A stretch of 64,000 nucleotides of DNA, from positions 44,315 through 108,314 of the forward strand of contig CANFLU010000005.1 of the NCBI GenBank assembly GCA_947447975.1, read 5' to 3'. Every line of letters begins with the position of its first letter. Within the stretch, counting starts at the first letter, position 1. This DNA comes from Comamonadaceae bacterium (lineage in GTDB: Bacteria; Pseudomonadota; Gammaproteobacteria; Burkholderiales; Burkholderiaceae_C). Positions 43,654 to 52,518 of the stretch are shown piece by piece. Under the pieces are notes generated by a model. That model did no database searches. It saw only the letters and a list, made by a program, of their open reading frames with translations, and was not told the DNA's origin. The translations under genes and the position numbers were made by a program.

Positions 43654-43741
43654 GGCAACATGATAAGGAGTTACCGGTGGCGAGCGTACGTCACTGACCA
43701 CGCCCCAGTGCGCGGCCATCGTTTTCAGTGGGGGCGCAAGC

Positions 43742-44161
43742 TTACATGGCCAGATAGCTGGCCCATACCAAGGCCACCGCAGCCACTGTCGAGGCCCATG
43801 CACCAATCAAATTGCCCGCAAAGACCAGCTTGGCAGCGACTGGCCCTTGGGAAGACAAGCCCCGGTATCCTAGGACGGGCGCCAGCGTCAGCGCAACGAC
43901 AAACGCATAAGACGAAACGATCAAGGACAGCGCAATGGTCCACTGTAAAAACACCATGGCCGGCAATCCAGGCAGCAGGGCCGCCACCACCAGCATCAAT
44001 ATGGCACCCATGGGTAGGCTCGCATGCGCAACCCGCCAGGCATGCACCACGTGCGCGGGCGCATCGCGATGGATGGCCCGCGCATAGGGTGCGCCACACA
44101 GTAATCCGTACAGCAATACGATGGAACCGTGAAACATGAGATAGTGTGCCGAAGTGTTCAT
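43742..44161 (-). CDS. Small four-helix membrane protein resembling styrene oxide isomerase
   Basis: Membrane protein of 139 aa with four hydrophobic helices. The spacing of HGSIVLLYGLLCG, AWRVAHASLPMGAILM, SYAFVVALTLAP and YRG parallels StyC, styrene oxide isomerase (HGILMIFCTLLFG, GWARAHSGPAL, GFYFFSN, NRG). His46 aligns with the StyC heme ligand His58 and Tyr85 is a candidate for Tyr103; the StyC Asn64 seems not conserved. It may be a heme-b membrane isomerase of another substrate or only a structural relative. No styrene monooxygenase genes are near. Confidence 0.5.
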   Translation of the reverse strand: MNTSAHYLMFHGSIVLLYGLLCGAPYARAIHRDAPAHVVHAWRVAHASLPMGAILMLVVAALLPGLPAMVFLQWTIALSLIVSSYAFVVALTLAPVLGYRGLSSQGPVAAKLVFAGNLIGAWASTVAAVALVWASYLAM

Positions 44162-44231
44162 AAGGACCGCCCTGAGTTTGTTATTTAGAGCGCCAGTTTA
44201 TGTAAATACTGCCCACCATAAGGTCTTTGCC

Positions 44232-44297
44232 ATGCGCCGACTTGCGCTACAGTCTCTCGCCATGTCCGGCGCCTTGGCCGCGGCGATAAGCAAATAA
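44232..44297 (+). CDS. Possible short ORF before the GFA gene
   Basis: Encodes 21 residues (MRRLALQSLAMSGALAAAIS plus K) with a basic start and hydrophobic core like a signal peptide. An AGG lies 8 bases upstream, and its stop is 11 bases before the next start codon (44309). It may be a leader peptide, the remnant of a secreted protein gene, or chance. Confidence 0.25.
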   Translation: MRRLALQSLAMSGALAAAISK

Positions 44298-44308
44298 AGG
44301 AATTCACC

Positions 44309-44713
44309 ATGTCGATTACCGGTCGTTGTTATTGCGGGGCGATTGCCTATGAGGCCACGGGCGCGCCACAGTTGTCGTTGCAATGCCATTGCCGCGAGTG
44401 CCAATACATTTCCGGGGGCAACCCCAATGTGGCGATGGTGCTGCCCTTGGACGGCTTTCGCTTTACGCGTGGCGAACCCAGCACCTTTCAACGCAGCGAT
44501 ATAGAAAGCCCGGTGACACGCTTTTTTTGCAGCCACTGCGGCACCTCGCTGGGCACCCAAAGCCCTAAGCGGCCCGGCGCCATGATTGTCAAAGTGGGTA
44601 CGCTGGACGACCCTTCCGTCTTCAAGCCGACAGTGGCGATTTTTACCATCGACAAACAGCCGTTTCACCACATCCCCGACGACTTGCCGGCCTACGAGCG
44701 CCGCCCGGGCTAA
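44309..44713 (+). CDS. GFA-family (CENP-V/GFA) zinc protein
   Basis: Zinc-binding protein of 134 aa of the glutathione-dependent formaldehyde-activating enzyme fold. Cysteines form the usual sets: GRCYCGAIAYEA, CHCRECQ and FFCSHCGTSLG. True Gfa activity is doubtful for most members, but glutathione-conjugate handling is possible given gshA in the window. A good ribosome binding site (AAAGGAATT) precedes the ATG. It is divergent from the styrene-oxide-isomerase-like gene, 147 bp away. Confidence 0.9.
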   Translation: MSITGRCYCGAIAYEATGAPQLSLQCHCRECQYISGGNPNVAMVLPLDGFRFTRGEPSTFQRSDIESPVTRFFCSHCGTSLGTQSPKRPGAMIVKVGTLDDPSVFKPTVAIFTIDKQPFHHIPDDLPAYERRPG

Positions 44714-44726
44714 TTCGGGGCAGACT

Positions 44727-45287
44727 CTACTTCCAGCGCACCGGCTCGATATCGACGGTCGTGCTGGCATCGCCAAGCGTCAGCACGCCCTCTTGCACCG
44801 TCGCTTGCAATTGCATGCTGCGCTGGGCCAGGGGAATCAGCGCTTGTGAAGCCAAGGTGGGCACACGGTACACGCGCAGGTTTTGCGGGCGACTGAGTTT
44901 GCTCTCCATGCTGCGCCACCACACTTCGGCGGCATGGTTAAAACAGTACAACAGCACTTGGTCTGACTTACCGCAGGCTTTGATCAGCGGCTTATCCTCG
45001 GGTTGGCCTACCTCGATCCAAACCCGCGTGCGGCCGGTGAAATCGCGCAGCCAGACGTCGGGCTCGTCCGGGTCGGACAGACCGGCGCCAAAAGCCAAGG
45101 TACCGTCACCGTTGCACACGCTGTTCAGGGTATGCGCCTGCAAGGCCAGTGCGCACAGACGCACCATCATGCGTTCGTCGGTTTCGCTGGGATGGCGGGC
45201 CAGCGTCAGCGTGTGGTCGGCGTAATAGCTGTTGTCGATGTCTGCAATTTGCAGGTTTGCTTTAAAAATCGTTGATTTGAGGGCCAT
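44727..45287 (-). CDS. yaeQ: YaeQ-family protein
   Basis: Soluble protein of 186 aa of the YaeQ family (PD-(D/E)XK-like fold, no enzymatic activity established to my knowledge). Marks are the start MALKSTIFKANLQIADIDNSYY, then HTLTLARHPSETDERMMVRLCALAL and WIEVGQPEDKPLIKACGKSD. In enteric bacteria the family was linked to compensation of RfaH loss, a link that has been questioned. The length is normal. It is convergent with the GFA gene and divergent from an SDR gene. Confidence 0.93.
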   Translation of the reverse strand: MALKSTIFKANLQIADIDNSYYADHTLTLARHPSETDERMMVRLCALALQAHTLNSVCNGDGTLAFGAGLSDPDEPDVWLRDFTGRTRVWIEVGQPEDKPLIKACGKSDQVLLYCFNHAAEVWWRSMESKLSRPQNLRVYRVPTLASQALIPLAQRSMQLQATVQEGVLTLGDASTTVDIEPVRWK

Positions 45288-45356
45288 GCGCCGATTGTGA
45301 CCGAGTGCCCCATGCCTCCAGGCCTGCGAAAATCAGGCCACTTCTCACCCTTAGCG

Positions 45357-46121
45357 ATGAATCCTATGCAACAACGACTCACCATCCTGACCGGCGCCTC
45401 GCGCGGCATGGGTCTGGCCATGGCCGAACAACTGCTGCAACCCGGCGCGCGCTTGCTGTGTATCTCCCGAAAGGCCAATGCCTCACTCGATGCCTTGGCC
45501 GCGCAGCGCGGTGCCCTATTGGAGCAATGGCAGGCAGACCTGGCCGATGCGGCGCCGGTGGCTGCGCGCTTAAGCGACTGGTTGCAGGCACAAGCCCCTG
45601 CGACACTGCAGTCGGCCACGCTGATCAATAACGCGGGCGTGATCTCTGCCCTGGCCCCGGTGCGCGACGGGCAGGCGGCTGACCTGGCCAATGCCTTGCG
45701 CGTCGGATTGGAAGCGCCCCTGCTGTTGTGCGCTGCGTTTTTGGGCGCGACGCGCCACTGGACGGCGCCGCGCAAGGTGCTCAATATTTCTTCGGGTCTG
45801 GGTCGGCGCGCCATGGCCTCCTCGGCCAGCTACTGCGCTGCCAAAGCGGGCCTAGACCATTTCAGCCGCAGCCTGGCGATGGAAGAGGCCTTACAAGCCC
45901 ATGGCGCCAAGGTGTGTTCGCTGGCACCCGGCGTCATCGCCACCGATATGCAGGTGCAATTGCGCAGTGCCGATCCGCTGGCTTTTCCTGATATTGGCAA
46001 CTTTCAGGCCCTGCACGCACGCGGCATGCTCAGCAGCCCGGACGAGGCCGCAGCGCGCATCCTGGCCTACCTGGAGCGGGTGGACTTTGGTACCGACCCA
46101 GTCGCCGATGTGCGGGCCTGA
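45357..46121 (+). CDS. SDR-family oxidoreductase (sepiapterin reductase-like)
   Basis: NAD(P)-dependent short-chain dehydrogenase of 254 aa. The cofactor loop is TGASRGMGLAM, NNAG is followed by the catalytic Ser-Tyr-Lys in NISSGLGRRAMASSASYCAAK. The part after the catalytic site (LDHFSRSLAMEEALQAHGAKV...PGVIATDMQ) is that of the sepiapterin reductase/benzil reductase branch. Starts at 45357 and 45366 (MQQRLTILTG) are equally possible. The substrate is unknown. Confidence 0.9.
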   Translation: MNPMQQRLTILTGASRGMGLAMAEQLLQPGARLLCISRKANASLDALAAQRGALLEQWQADLADAAPVAARLSDWLQAQAPATLQSATLINNAGVISALAPVRDGQAADLANALRVGLEAPLLLCAAFLGATRHWTAPRKVLNISSGLGRRAMASSASYCAAKAGLDHFSRSLAMEEALQAHGAKVCSLAPGVIATDMQVQLRSADPLAFPDIGNFQALHARGMLSSPDEAAARILAYLERVDFGTDPVADVRA

Positions 46122-46144
46122 GCTGCGGGCTAAGGGCGCGCAGC

Positions 46145-46888
46145 TCATTCGCCCTGAAAACCCCCGGCGCGCAGGGTAACTACCAGCGTATCGCGGTAGC
46201 CTCCGGCTTGCAGGGGTTGGATGGGCGTGGACTCGTGAATCACCCGCGCATCGTCCAGCAAAAGCACCGACCAGGGCTCATCCAAGGTAAAGCGTTGGCC
46301 GTTGGGGCCTTCGGCGTCAAACACCCGTGTCTCGCCGCCTTTGATGCCCTGGCGGGCGAGTAGAAACACGGCCACCAAATCCACACCGTCGCGGTGCGCG
46401 CCTTCGGGCGTGGGCCTGCCGATGCCATCGGTGGTGTCAATGCGGAACTGGTGCGCCTCGGCATACCAGGTTTGCGCGCCGCGCAAATGGGTCGCCACGC
46501 GTCCCAGCCATTGCAATAAAGCCAACCAATCAGGATGCGTTGCCATGGACTGCGCCATAGGCTCGAAATGGCGCTGCATACCGCCGTGCAGCGCGTTGTA
46601 TTCCAAAGGCTGCCAATGCGGCCGGTGCGCCGCCTGTTGCACGAGGCCATCGGTCCCGACCACAAAACAACTATGCCGCCTGCGCCGGTAACGCCCGCCG
46701 TCTTTCAAAAAACCATCCGGCGGCAAGTCCTCCCACAGCCCGCCAAAAGCCTGCAAGTGCGTGGCATGGACCTGCGCGAGGGCGCCCACTTGTTGTGCCG
46801 ACAATACCGCATAGCCGCGTGTGCGCAAGCTGCTGTCGAGTTCGGTTGGCGGGGTAAGCGGAGGGGGTAATACGGATGTGGACGACAT
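46145..46888 (-). CDS. 2OG-Fe dioxygenase family protein (amino-acid hydroxylase-like)
   Basis: Iron dioxygenase of 247 aa of the 2OG-Fe dioxygenase (IDO-like) family, whose studied members hydroxylate free aliphatic amino acids. The H-x-D is in PEGAHRDGVDLVAVFLLAR, followed by GGETRVFD, and the distal His in RVIHESTPI with Arg in GYRDTLVVTLR. The N-terminal part YRRRRHSCF is also family-typical. The start (46888 or 46894) is uncertain by two codons. It is convergent with the SDR gene (23 bp). Together with the two other 2OG enzymes it suggests amino acid hydroxylation capacity. Confidence 0.85.
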   Translation of the reverse strand: MSSTSVLPPPLTPPTELDSSLRTRGYAVLSAQQVGALAQVHATHLQAFGGLWEDLPPDGFLKDGGRYRRRRHSCFVVGTDGLVQQAAHRPHWQPLEYNALHGGMQRHFEPMAQSMATHPDWLALLQWLGRVATHLRGAQTWYAEAHQFRIDTTDGIGRPTPEGAHRDGVDLVAVFLLARQGIKGGETRVFDAEGPNGQRFTLDEPWSVLLLDDARVIHESTPIQPLQAGGYRDTLVVTLRAGGFQGE

Positions 46889-47062
46889 GAGCAAGATTTC
46901 AAATTAGCGGCCGTCTAGCAGCCACGCGGTGCTGGTAGGCACAATTATCGAGGCTGCGTGATTGGATCGATCGCTAGGGCTTTGTCGCCTCGGTAACCAA
47001 GCGCGACGCCCGCTGCCACTAGCATCAGCCTTTTTTTACCCGCCCAAAGATAGGCCTAACTT

Positions 47063-48112
47063 ATGTCCGACATTGTTTTATCCACCCTCACCAACCACCA
47101 ATTCCGCCTGGCCTCGCGCCCCGTGGGCCTGCCGACGCGGGACAACTGGAGTGCAACGACGGAAGCGGTAGCCGAGCCGGAGGACGGCGGTGTGGTGCTG
47201 CAGACGTTGGCCTTGTCGCTGGATCCGGCCATGCGTGGCTGGATGAATGAGGCGCGCAGCTACATCCCGCCGGTGGGCATCGGCGAGGTCATGCGTGCCG
47301 GTGGCGTGGGCCGGGTGATTGCGTCCAAGAGCCCGCATTTCGCGGTAGGTGATAGGGTGAGCGCGGGCTTTGGCGTGCAGCAGTATTTGCGCTTAGGGGC
47401 CGCAGAGTTCAAACGCAACGGGCTGGTGAAAATTGATTTGCGCATGGGCAGCCTGACGCAATGGCTGAACGTGCTGGGCATGCCCGGGATGACCGGCTAC
47501 TTTGGCCTGATGGACGTGGGCCAGCCCCAGGCCGGTGAGACTCTGGTGGTATCCGGCGCGGCCGGTGCGGTGGGGCAAACCGTGGGCCAGGTGGCCAAGA
47601 TCAAAGGTTGCCGCGTGGTGGGTATTGCCGGCGGCAAAGCCAAGTGCGACTGGGTGGTCAATGAGCTGGGCTTTGATGCCTGCATCGATTACAAAGCCGG
47701 GCCCAACGCGGTACGTGAAGGATTGAAAGAACATTGCCCTAAAGGCGTGGATATTTACTTTGACAATGTGGGCGGCGAAATTTTGGACACGGTACTGGCC
47801 CGCATCAACCGCAAAGCCCGCATCATTATTTGCGGCGCTATCAGCCAATACAACGCCACCACGGCCGTTGCCGGCCCCAAAAACTACCTGAGCCTGCTGG
47901 TCAACCGCGCGCGCATGGAAGGCATTGTGGTGTTCGACTACGCCGACCGCTACCACTTAGCGGTGCTAGAGATGGCTGGCTACCTCAAGGACGGACGCAT
48001 GAAAAGCAAAGAGGATATCGTTGAAGGTATTGAGCACTTCCCAGAGGCTTTGCTCAAACTATTTAACGGCGAAAACTTTGGCAAGCTGGTGCTGCAAGTA
48101 GCCAGCGCTTAA
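47063..48112 (+). CDS. MDR-family NADP-dependent oxidoreductase (CurA/PTGR-like)
   Basis: Zinc-independent medium-chain reductase of 349 aa that reduces activated double bonds of enones in known relatives. Marks are the N-terminal LASRPVGLPTRDNW, LDPAMRGWMNEARSYIPPV, the cofactor-binding VSGAAGAVGQTVGQVAKIKGCRVVGIAGG and the end ICGAISQYN with ALLKLFNGENFGKLVLQV. Zinc-binding cysteines are absent. It could serve in detoxifying reactive aldehydes or quinones. The length is typical. Confidence 0.93.
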   Translation: MSDIVLSTLTNHQFRLASRPVGLPTRDNWSATTEAVAEPEDGGVVLQTLALSLDPAMRGWMNEARSYIPPVGIGEVMRAGGVGRVIASKSPHFAVGDRVSAGFGVQQYLRLGAAEFKRNGLVKIDLRMGSLTQWLNVLGMPGMTGYFGLMDVGQPQAGETLVVSGAAGAVGQTVGQVAKIKGCRVVGIAGGKAKCDWVVNELGFDACIDYKAGPNAVREGLKEHCPKGVDIYFDNVGGEILDTVLARINRKARIIICGAISQYNATTAVAGPKNYLSLLVNRARMEGIVVFDYADRYHLAVLEMAGYLKDGRMKSKEDIVEGIEHFPEALLKLFNGENFGKLVLQVASA

Positions 48113-48124
48113 TGGTTTTCGCGC

Positions 48125-49336
48125 CTAGCTGACCATCGCGGCGTACACCATGTTGCGAAACAAAGGCCGGTAGTACTCGCGCTGGTTTGGCGCCTGAATC
48201 ATGAGGATGGCAAACATCTCTTCTTTCGGGTCCACCCAAAACGTGGTGCCGGCGATGCCGCCCCAGGAATACAAGCCCACACTGCCGGGCGCGGTGTCCA
48301 GGCCATCGGCCAAGCGGACCGAAAAGCCCAAACCAAAGCCCGTACCCGGCGCCAGCATATTGCCGGCGTTTTCGGTCCGGTTTTGGCCCATGCGACCCAG
48401 ATGGTCTGACGTCATGAAGCGCACGGTATGCGGGCTGAGCAGGCGCTGCCCGTCTAAGGTGCCGCCGTTGAGCATGCACTGGCAAAAGCGCGCATAGTCC
48501 GCCACGGTGCCGCCCAGGCCGCCGCCGCCGGACTCCAGTTGGGGCACTTCGGTCAAATCAATCAGTTCCATGGGCGTGCCACCATCGGGGTCGTGTGCAA
48601 AGGGCTGTGCAATACGGTGCTGCTTGCCGGGCGGCACATAAAAAGCCGTGTCCACCATACCCAGCGGTCCGAGTACCTGTTCTTGCAGCAAACGGCCCAG
48701 GCTTTGGCCCGAGACGACCTCAAGCAATGCACCCAGCACATCGGTGGCGCGGCTGTATTCCCAAATGCTGCCGGGCTCGAACATCAGCGGCATGCTGGCC
48801 AGCAGTTCCGCAAATTGCGCATTGCTGTGGCCGCGCGTCGTGGTGCGCAGGCCCGCTGCGTCGTACATTTTTTGCACTGGAGACTGGCCCAAAAACTCAT
48901 AAGTCATACCCGCCGTATGGCGCAGCAAGTCATAGACCGTGATAGCTGCGCGGGGCGGGCGCAGCTGCATGTGGCCGTTGTCCATATATGCCACCTGCAC
49001 CTTGGCAAAAGCGGGCAGGTAGCGGGCTACCGGGTCGCTGAGGAACAAGCGTCCCTGCTCGACCAGTTGCATCGTCGCTACCGATACCAGCGGTTTGGTC
49101 ATGGAGTAGATGCGAAAGATCGCGTCGCGGGTCATGGCCGCGCCGCTGGCCGGATCGCGTTGCCCCACAGCCTCGTGCAACAAGACTTTGCCATTACGGG
49201 CAACAAGCGCCACCGCACCGGGTAAACGGCCTTTGGCCACCTCAGCCTGCAAGGTGTCCAAAAGGCGCGCACTACGTGCTGGGTCAAAGCCTAGCGAGGC
49301 CAAAGGCGCAGTGGGTAAAGGGTGCGGTGTAGTCAT
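48125..49336 (-). CDS. Serine hydrolase, family VIII esterase / class C beta-lactamase fold
   Basis: Cytoplasmic esterase of 403 aa with the beta-lactamase fold. The S-x-x-K nucleophile motif is in FRIYSMTKPLVSVATMQLVEQG, the second motif (Y-x-x) in WEYSRATDVLGALLEVVSG, and the third element W-x-G in SWGGIAGTTFWVDPKE, a hallmark of EstB-like family VIII esterases. No signal peptide is seen, so a penicillin-binding or resistance role is unlikely. It is convergent with the MDR gene (12 bp). Confidence 0.9.
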   Translation of the reverse strand: MTTPHPLPTAPLASLGFDPARSARLLDTLQAEVAKGRLPGAVALVARNGKVLLHEAVGQRDPASGAAMTRDAIFRIYSMTKPLVSVATMQLVEQGRLFLSDPVARYLPAFAKVQVAYMDNGHMQLRPPRAAITVYDLLRHTAGMTYEFLGQSPVQKMYDAAGLRTTTRGHSNAQFAELLASMPLMFEPGSIWEYSRATDVLGALLEVVSGQSLGRLLQEQVLGPLGMVDTAFYVPPGKQHRIAQPFAHDPDGGTPMELIDLTEVPQLESGGGGLGGTVADYARFCQCMLNGGTLDGQRLLSPHTVRFMTSDHLGRMGQNRTENAGNMLAPGTGFGLGFSVRLADGLDTAPGSVGLYSWGGIAGTTFWVDPKEEMFAILMIQAPNQREYYRPLFRNMVYAAMVS

Positions 49337-49451
49337 ACAAAAGCGTGCTTGGTTTTAAAAAATATGGATGGTAGGAAGGCGTCTGTCATGGCAAGCGTAG
49401 CGTGGCAACCCACCCAGGTATGCAGCCACCTAGGATGTGTTGCGCACCTAG

Positions 49452-51179
49452 TCAAGCATTGGCTTGCCCCGCAGCGCTGCGCGCCATTTCTTGCTCTTGC
49501 AATAAGCGCCACATCACCTTGCCCGCGCCACTTTTAGGTAGCGCGTCGATAAATTCGACAGCGCGCGGCACTTTATAGACCGCCATATGGTCGCGGCACC
49601 AGTCGATGATGTCTTGCTCACGCACCTGGCCCTTGTGGGTGCTGCGCAGCACCACCATGGCTTTGACCGACTCGCCGCGGTAGGCATCCTGCGTGGCGAT
49701 GATGCAAGCCTCCTGGATGGCCGGATGGCGGAACATCAGCGCCTCGACCTCCGCAGGCCAGACCTTAAAGCCCGAGGCATTGATCATGCGTTTGAGCCGG
49801 TCAGTCATGAAAAAATAGCCGTCTTCATCGACCCGGCCCAAATCGCCCGAGCGGAAAAACACCTGGCCGTCCACTTCGACAAAGGCCTGGGCTGTAGCCT
49901 CAGGCCGGCGCCAATAGCCTTTGAATATTTGCGGGCCGCGCATGATGATTTCGCCAGACTCGCCGACCGGCATGGGACGTAGCGTTTCAGGGTCCACCAC
50001 GCGGGCATCGACGCCGATAAAGGGAATGCCCAGGCATTGCTGCTTGGGCGCATCGGGCGGGTTGCTGTGCGAGGGCGCTGCGGTTTCCGTCAGGCCATAG
50101 CCTTCGGCATAGCGCAAACCGTATTGCTCCAGTAGCCGCTGCGCCACGGCTTGCGGCATGGCCGCACCGCCGCCGCCGATGTAGACCATGCTGGACAAAT
50201 CAAAGCGATCCACGTTCGGACTGCCCAGCAGGTCGATGACCATGGTGGGTATATTGGTCCAATGCGTCACACGCCATTGCGCGATCAAGCGCGCCGCCAG
50301 TTCGCGGTCCCAGCGCGGCATCAGCACCATGGTCGCGCCGCAGTAGATATTGGTGTGCATCAGGCTTACCATGCCGGTGATGTGAAACATGGGCACCACC
50401 ATCAAGGAAGTGTTTTCCATGCTGCCATTGCCCCACATCGCGCTGCCAATGGCGTTGTGCATGATGCTGGCGTGCGTATGCATGCAACCTTTGGGTAGAC
50501 CGGTGGTGCCACTGGTGTAGGGAAGCACCGCCAGATCGTCCGGCCCCACTTGCAGGGCGGGCGGTGCATCCGTGCAGGCCAGGGCGACCTCCCAAGCATG
50601 TACCTGCCCCCCGCTGAGCGTGGGCAAGGCATGGTGACCCAGCAACCAATCGGCCCAGGTCGCGGGCGGCGCATCGTCGCCCTGCGCCGGATCAAAGGCA
50701 TCGGTGAAATGGCTGACCACCATAGAGGCCAGCCCCTGGCCTGCTTCCAGCGCATTGCTAGCGCTGGCCAATTCGCCCGCCAGGTCGGCCGTAGTCACCG
50801 CCACCCGGGCCTCGGGGTCCAGGATGTAATGCTTGAGCTCCTCGGCCCGGTTCATGGGGTTCACTGGCACCACGACCGCATTGGCCCGCAAAATACCGAA
50901 ATGCGCAATGACCAGTTGCGGGCAGTTTTGCATCAAGAGAACCACACGATCGCCCCGCTGCACGCCTAGGTTTTGTAAATAGGCGGCGAATGCCTCGGCC
51001 TGCGCCATCAGCTTGGCATAGCTAGTTTGCCGGCCAAAAAAACTGATTGCCGTTTTGGTGGGAAAGCGGCGCGCGCTAGTGGCCAAGTTGTCCCACAACG
51101 CAGTGTGTGGCGCCGTGATGTTTTTGGGCAGGCGTTTGGGCCAGTAGCGGTAATGTGCTTTGTCAACAGAATCAGGCAT
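49452..51179 (-). CDS. Long-chain acyl-CoA synthetase (AMP-binding)
   Basis: Acyl-activating enzyme of 575 aa, forming an acyl-AMP and then acyl-CoA. The AMP-binding P-loop reads LPYTSGTTGLPKGCMHTH, followed by GGAAMPQAVAQRLLEQYGLRYAEGYGLTETAA, FRSGDLGRVDEDGYFFMTDR and the C-terminal catalytic Lys in LPKSGAGKVMWRLLQE. The protein has no membrane anchor; chain-length preference is not predictable. It is divergent from the aap operon with a 270-bp spacer. Confidence 0.92.
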   Translation of the reverse strand: MPDSVDKAHYRYWPKRLPKNITAPHTALWDNLATSARRFPTKTAISFFGRQTSYAKLMAQAEAFAAYLQNLGVQRGDRVVLLMQNCPQLVIAHFGILRANAVVVPVNPMNRAEELKHYILDPEARVAVTTADLAGELASASNALEAGQGLASMVVSHFTDAFDPAQGDDAPPATWADWLLGHHALPTLSGGQVHAWEVALACTDAPPALQVGPDDLAVLPYTSGTTGLPKGCMHTHASIMHNAIGSAMWGNGSMENTSLMVVPMFHITGMVSLMHTNIYCGATMVLMPRWDRELAARLIAQWRVTHWTNIPTMVIDLLGSPNVDRFDLSSMVYIGGGGAAMPQAVAQRLLEQYGLRYAEGYGLTETAAPSHSNPPDAPKQQCLGIPFIGVDARVVDPETLRPMPVGESGEIIMRGPQIFKGYWRRPEATAQAFVEVDGQVFFRSGDLGRVDEDGYFFMTDRLKRMINASGFKVWPAEVEALMFRHPAIQEACIIATQDAYRGESVKAMVVLRSTHKGQVREQDIIDWCRDHMAVYKVPRAVEFIDALPKSGAGKVMWRLLQEQEMARSAAGQANA

Positions 51180-51331
51180 GCATAAGCCTTGTCAAAATTA
51201 GTGGTTCATTGTTGCGCAGGCGCTGCGCCGCTGCAGGGTGGCGCTAACCATACGGGCGGCAGCGTACGATGACAATACCCGATGTCACCCTTGGGACGGC
51301 GACCGACTGCCAGCTGCCCATCACCTTAAGC

Positions 51332-51360
51332 TTCCCAACCGCGCTTTGTAAAGTTATATT
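51332..51360 (+). promoter_or_regulatory. Candidate promoter of the aap operon
   Basis: A -35-like TTCCCA (51332-51337) and -10-like TATATT (51355-51360) are separated by 17 bp, with the expected start about 83 bases before the aapJ ATG. It lies in the gap between the divergent acyl-CoA synthetase gene and aapJ. No sigma-54 pattern was found here. Confidence 0.4.
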
Positions 51361-51449
51361 CGCGTCGTGGGGCACAATAGCGGCTCCGCGTCTCTTGCGC
51401 TCACAGGCGGCCATTCCTAGAGCACCTCTTGTTTTTTGGAGCAATCACT

Positions 51450-52484
51450 ATGAAATTTAGTCCCGTACACGGCCTTGGCGCTGTCATTTCCCTTGCCGCC
51501 TTCATGGTTGGCGCACCTGCCCATGCAGGGAAAACCCTAGATGCCATCAAAGCACGAGGCCAGGTCGTTTGTGGCGTACATACCGGTTTGGCCGGTTTTA
51601 GCGCGGCCGACTCCAATGGCAAATGGTCTGGCATCGACGTCGACGTTTGCCGCGCGGTGGCTGCCGCCACCTTAGGTGATCCAGAGAAAGTCAAGTACGT
51701 ACCCCTGACGGCGCAAGCCCGTTTTGCAGCGGTGCAATCCGGTGAGGTCGATATGCTTTCGCGCAACACCACCTTTACCCTGACGCGCGATGCATCGATT
51801 GGCCTGAGCCAAACCGCGGTGGTCTATTACGACGGTCAGGGCTTCATGGTGCCCGTCAAGAGCAAGATCAAGAGCGCCAAACAACTCAAAGGCCAAACCG
51901 TGTGTGTGCAATCGGGCACCACCACCGAGAAAAACCTGACTGATTTTTCTAAAGCCAATGCATTGAACATCAAACCCGTCGTGTTTGAAAAGCTAGATGC
52001 CGTGGAAGGCGCCTACTTCTCGGGTCGCTGCATCGCCTATACCACAGACGCTTCGGGCTTGGCTTCGGTACGCAACAAGTCCGCCAAGAACCCCGCCGAC
52101 CATATGATCCTGCCAGAGCTGATTTCCAAAGAGCCCTTAGGCCCGATGGTGCGCCGTGGCGATGACGAGTGGACCGCGATTGTGAAGTGGACGGTATACG
52201 GGCTGCTCGAAGCGGAAGAAAATGGGGTTACCCAAGCCAATCTGGACGAGCTCAAGGCCACCAGCAAAGACCCAATCATCGGTCGCCTACTGGGCACCAC
52301 CGAAGACACCGGCAAGCTGCTGGGACTGGAAAAAGAATGGCTGGCCAATGCCATCAAAGCGACGGGCAACTATGGTGAGATTTTCGAGCGCAATGTCGGC
52401 CCTAAATCCGCTTTGCAATTGCCGCGCGGCCTGAACAATTTGTGGAACAAAGGCGGCATCCAGTACGCCCCGCCCATCCGCTAA
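51450..52484 (+). CDS. aapJ: General L-amino acid ABC transporter substrate-binding protein
   Basis: Periplasmic solute-binding protein of 344 aa with a signal peptide (MKFSPVHGLGAVISLAAFMV, cleavage at AHA-GK). It belongs to the AapJ type: KTLDAIKARGQVVCGVHTGLAGFS, then GIDVDVCRAVAAA, RFAAVQSGEVDMLSRNTTFTL and the late GIQYAPPIR end. It delivers general L-amino acids such as glutamate, aspartate and glutamine to AapQM. A GGAG site lies upstream. A terminator-like hairpin follows, allowing higher expression of this gene than of the permease genes. Confidence 0.94.
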   Translation: MKFSPVHGLGAVISLAAFMVGAPAHAGKTLDAIKARGQVVCGVHTGLAGFSAADSNGKWSGIDVDVCRAVAAATLGDPEKVKYVPLTAQARFAAVQSGEVDMLSRNTTFTLTRDASIGLSQTAVVYYDGQGFMVPVKSKIKSAKQLKGQTVCVQSGTTTEKNLTDFSKANALNIKPVVFEKLDAVEGAYFSGRCIAYTTDASGLASVRNKSAKNPADHMILPELISKEPLGPMVRRGDDEWTAIVKWTVYGLLEAEENGVTQANLDELKATSKDPIIGRLLGTTEDTGKLLGLEKEWLANAIKATGNYGEIFERNVGPKSALQLPRGLNNLWNKGGIQYAPPIR

Positions 52485-52518
52485 ACCAGCGGGCCGTAAG
52501 CGGCCAGGCACAGTCACT

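Noticed and set aside
48125..49336. Beta-lactamase resistance gene
   Set aside because: The W-x-G motif and lack of a signal peptide fit family VIII esterases; no support for a resistance role.
49452..51179. Possible link of the acyl-CoA synthetase with the Dlt-like module
   Set aside because: It is 6 kb away, separated by the aap operon, and divergent; no reason beyond the shared fold.
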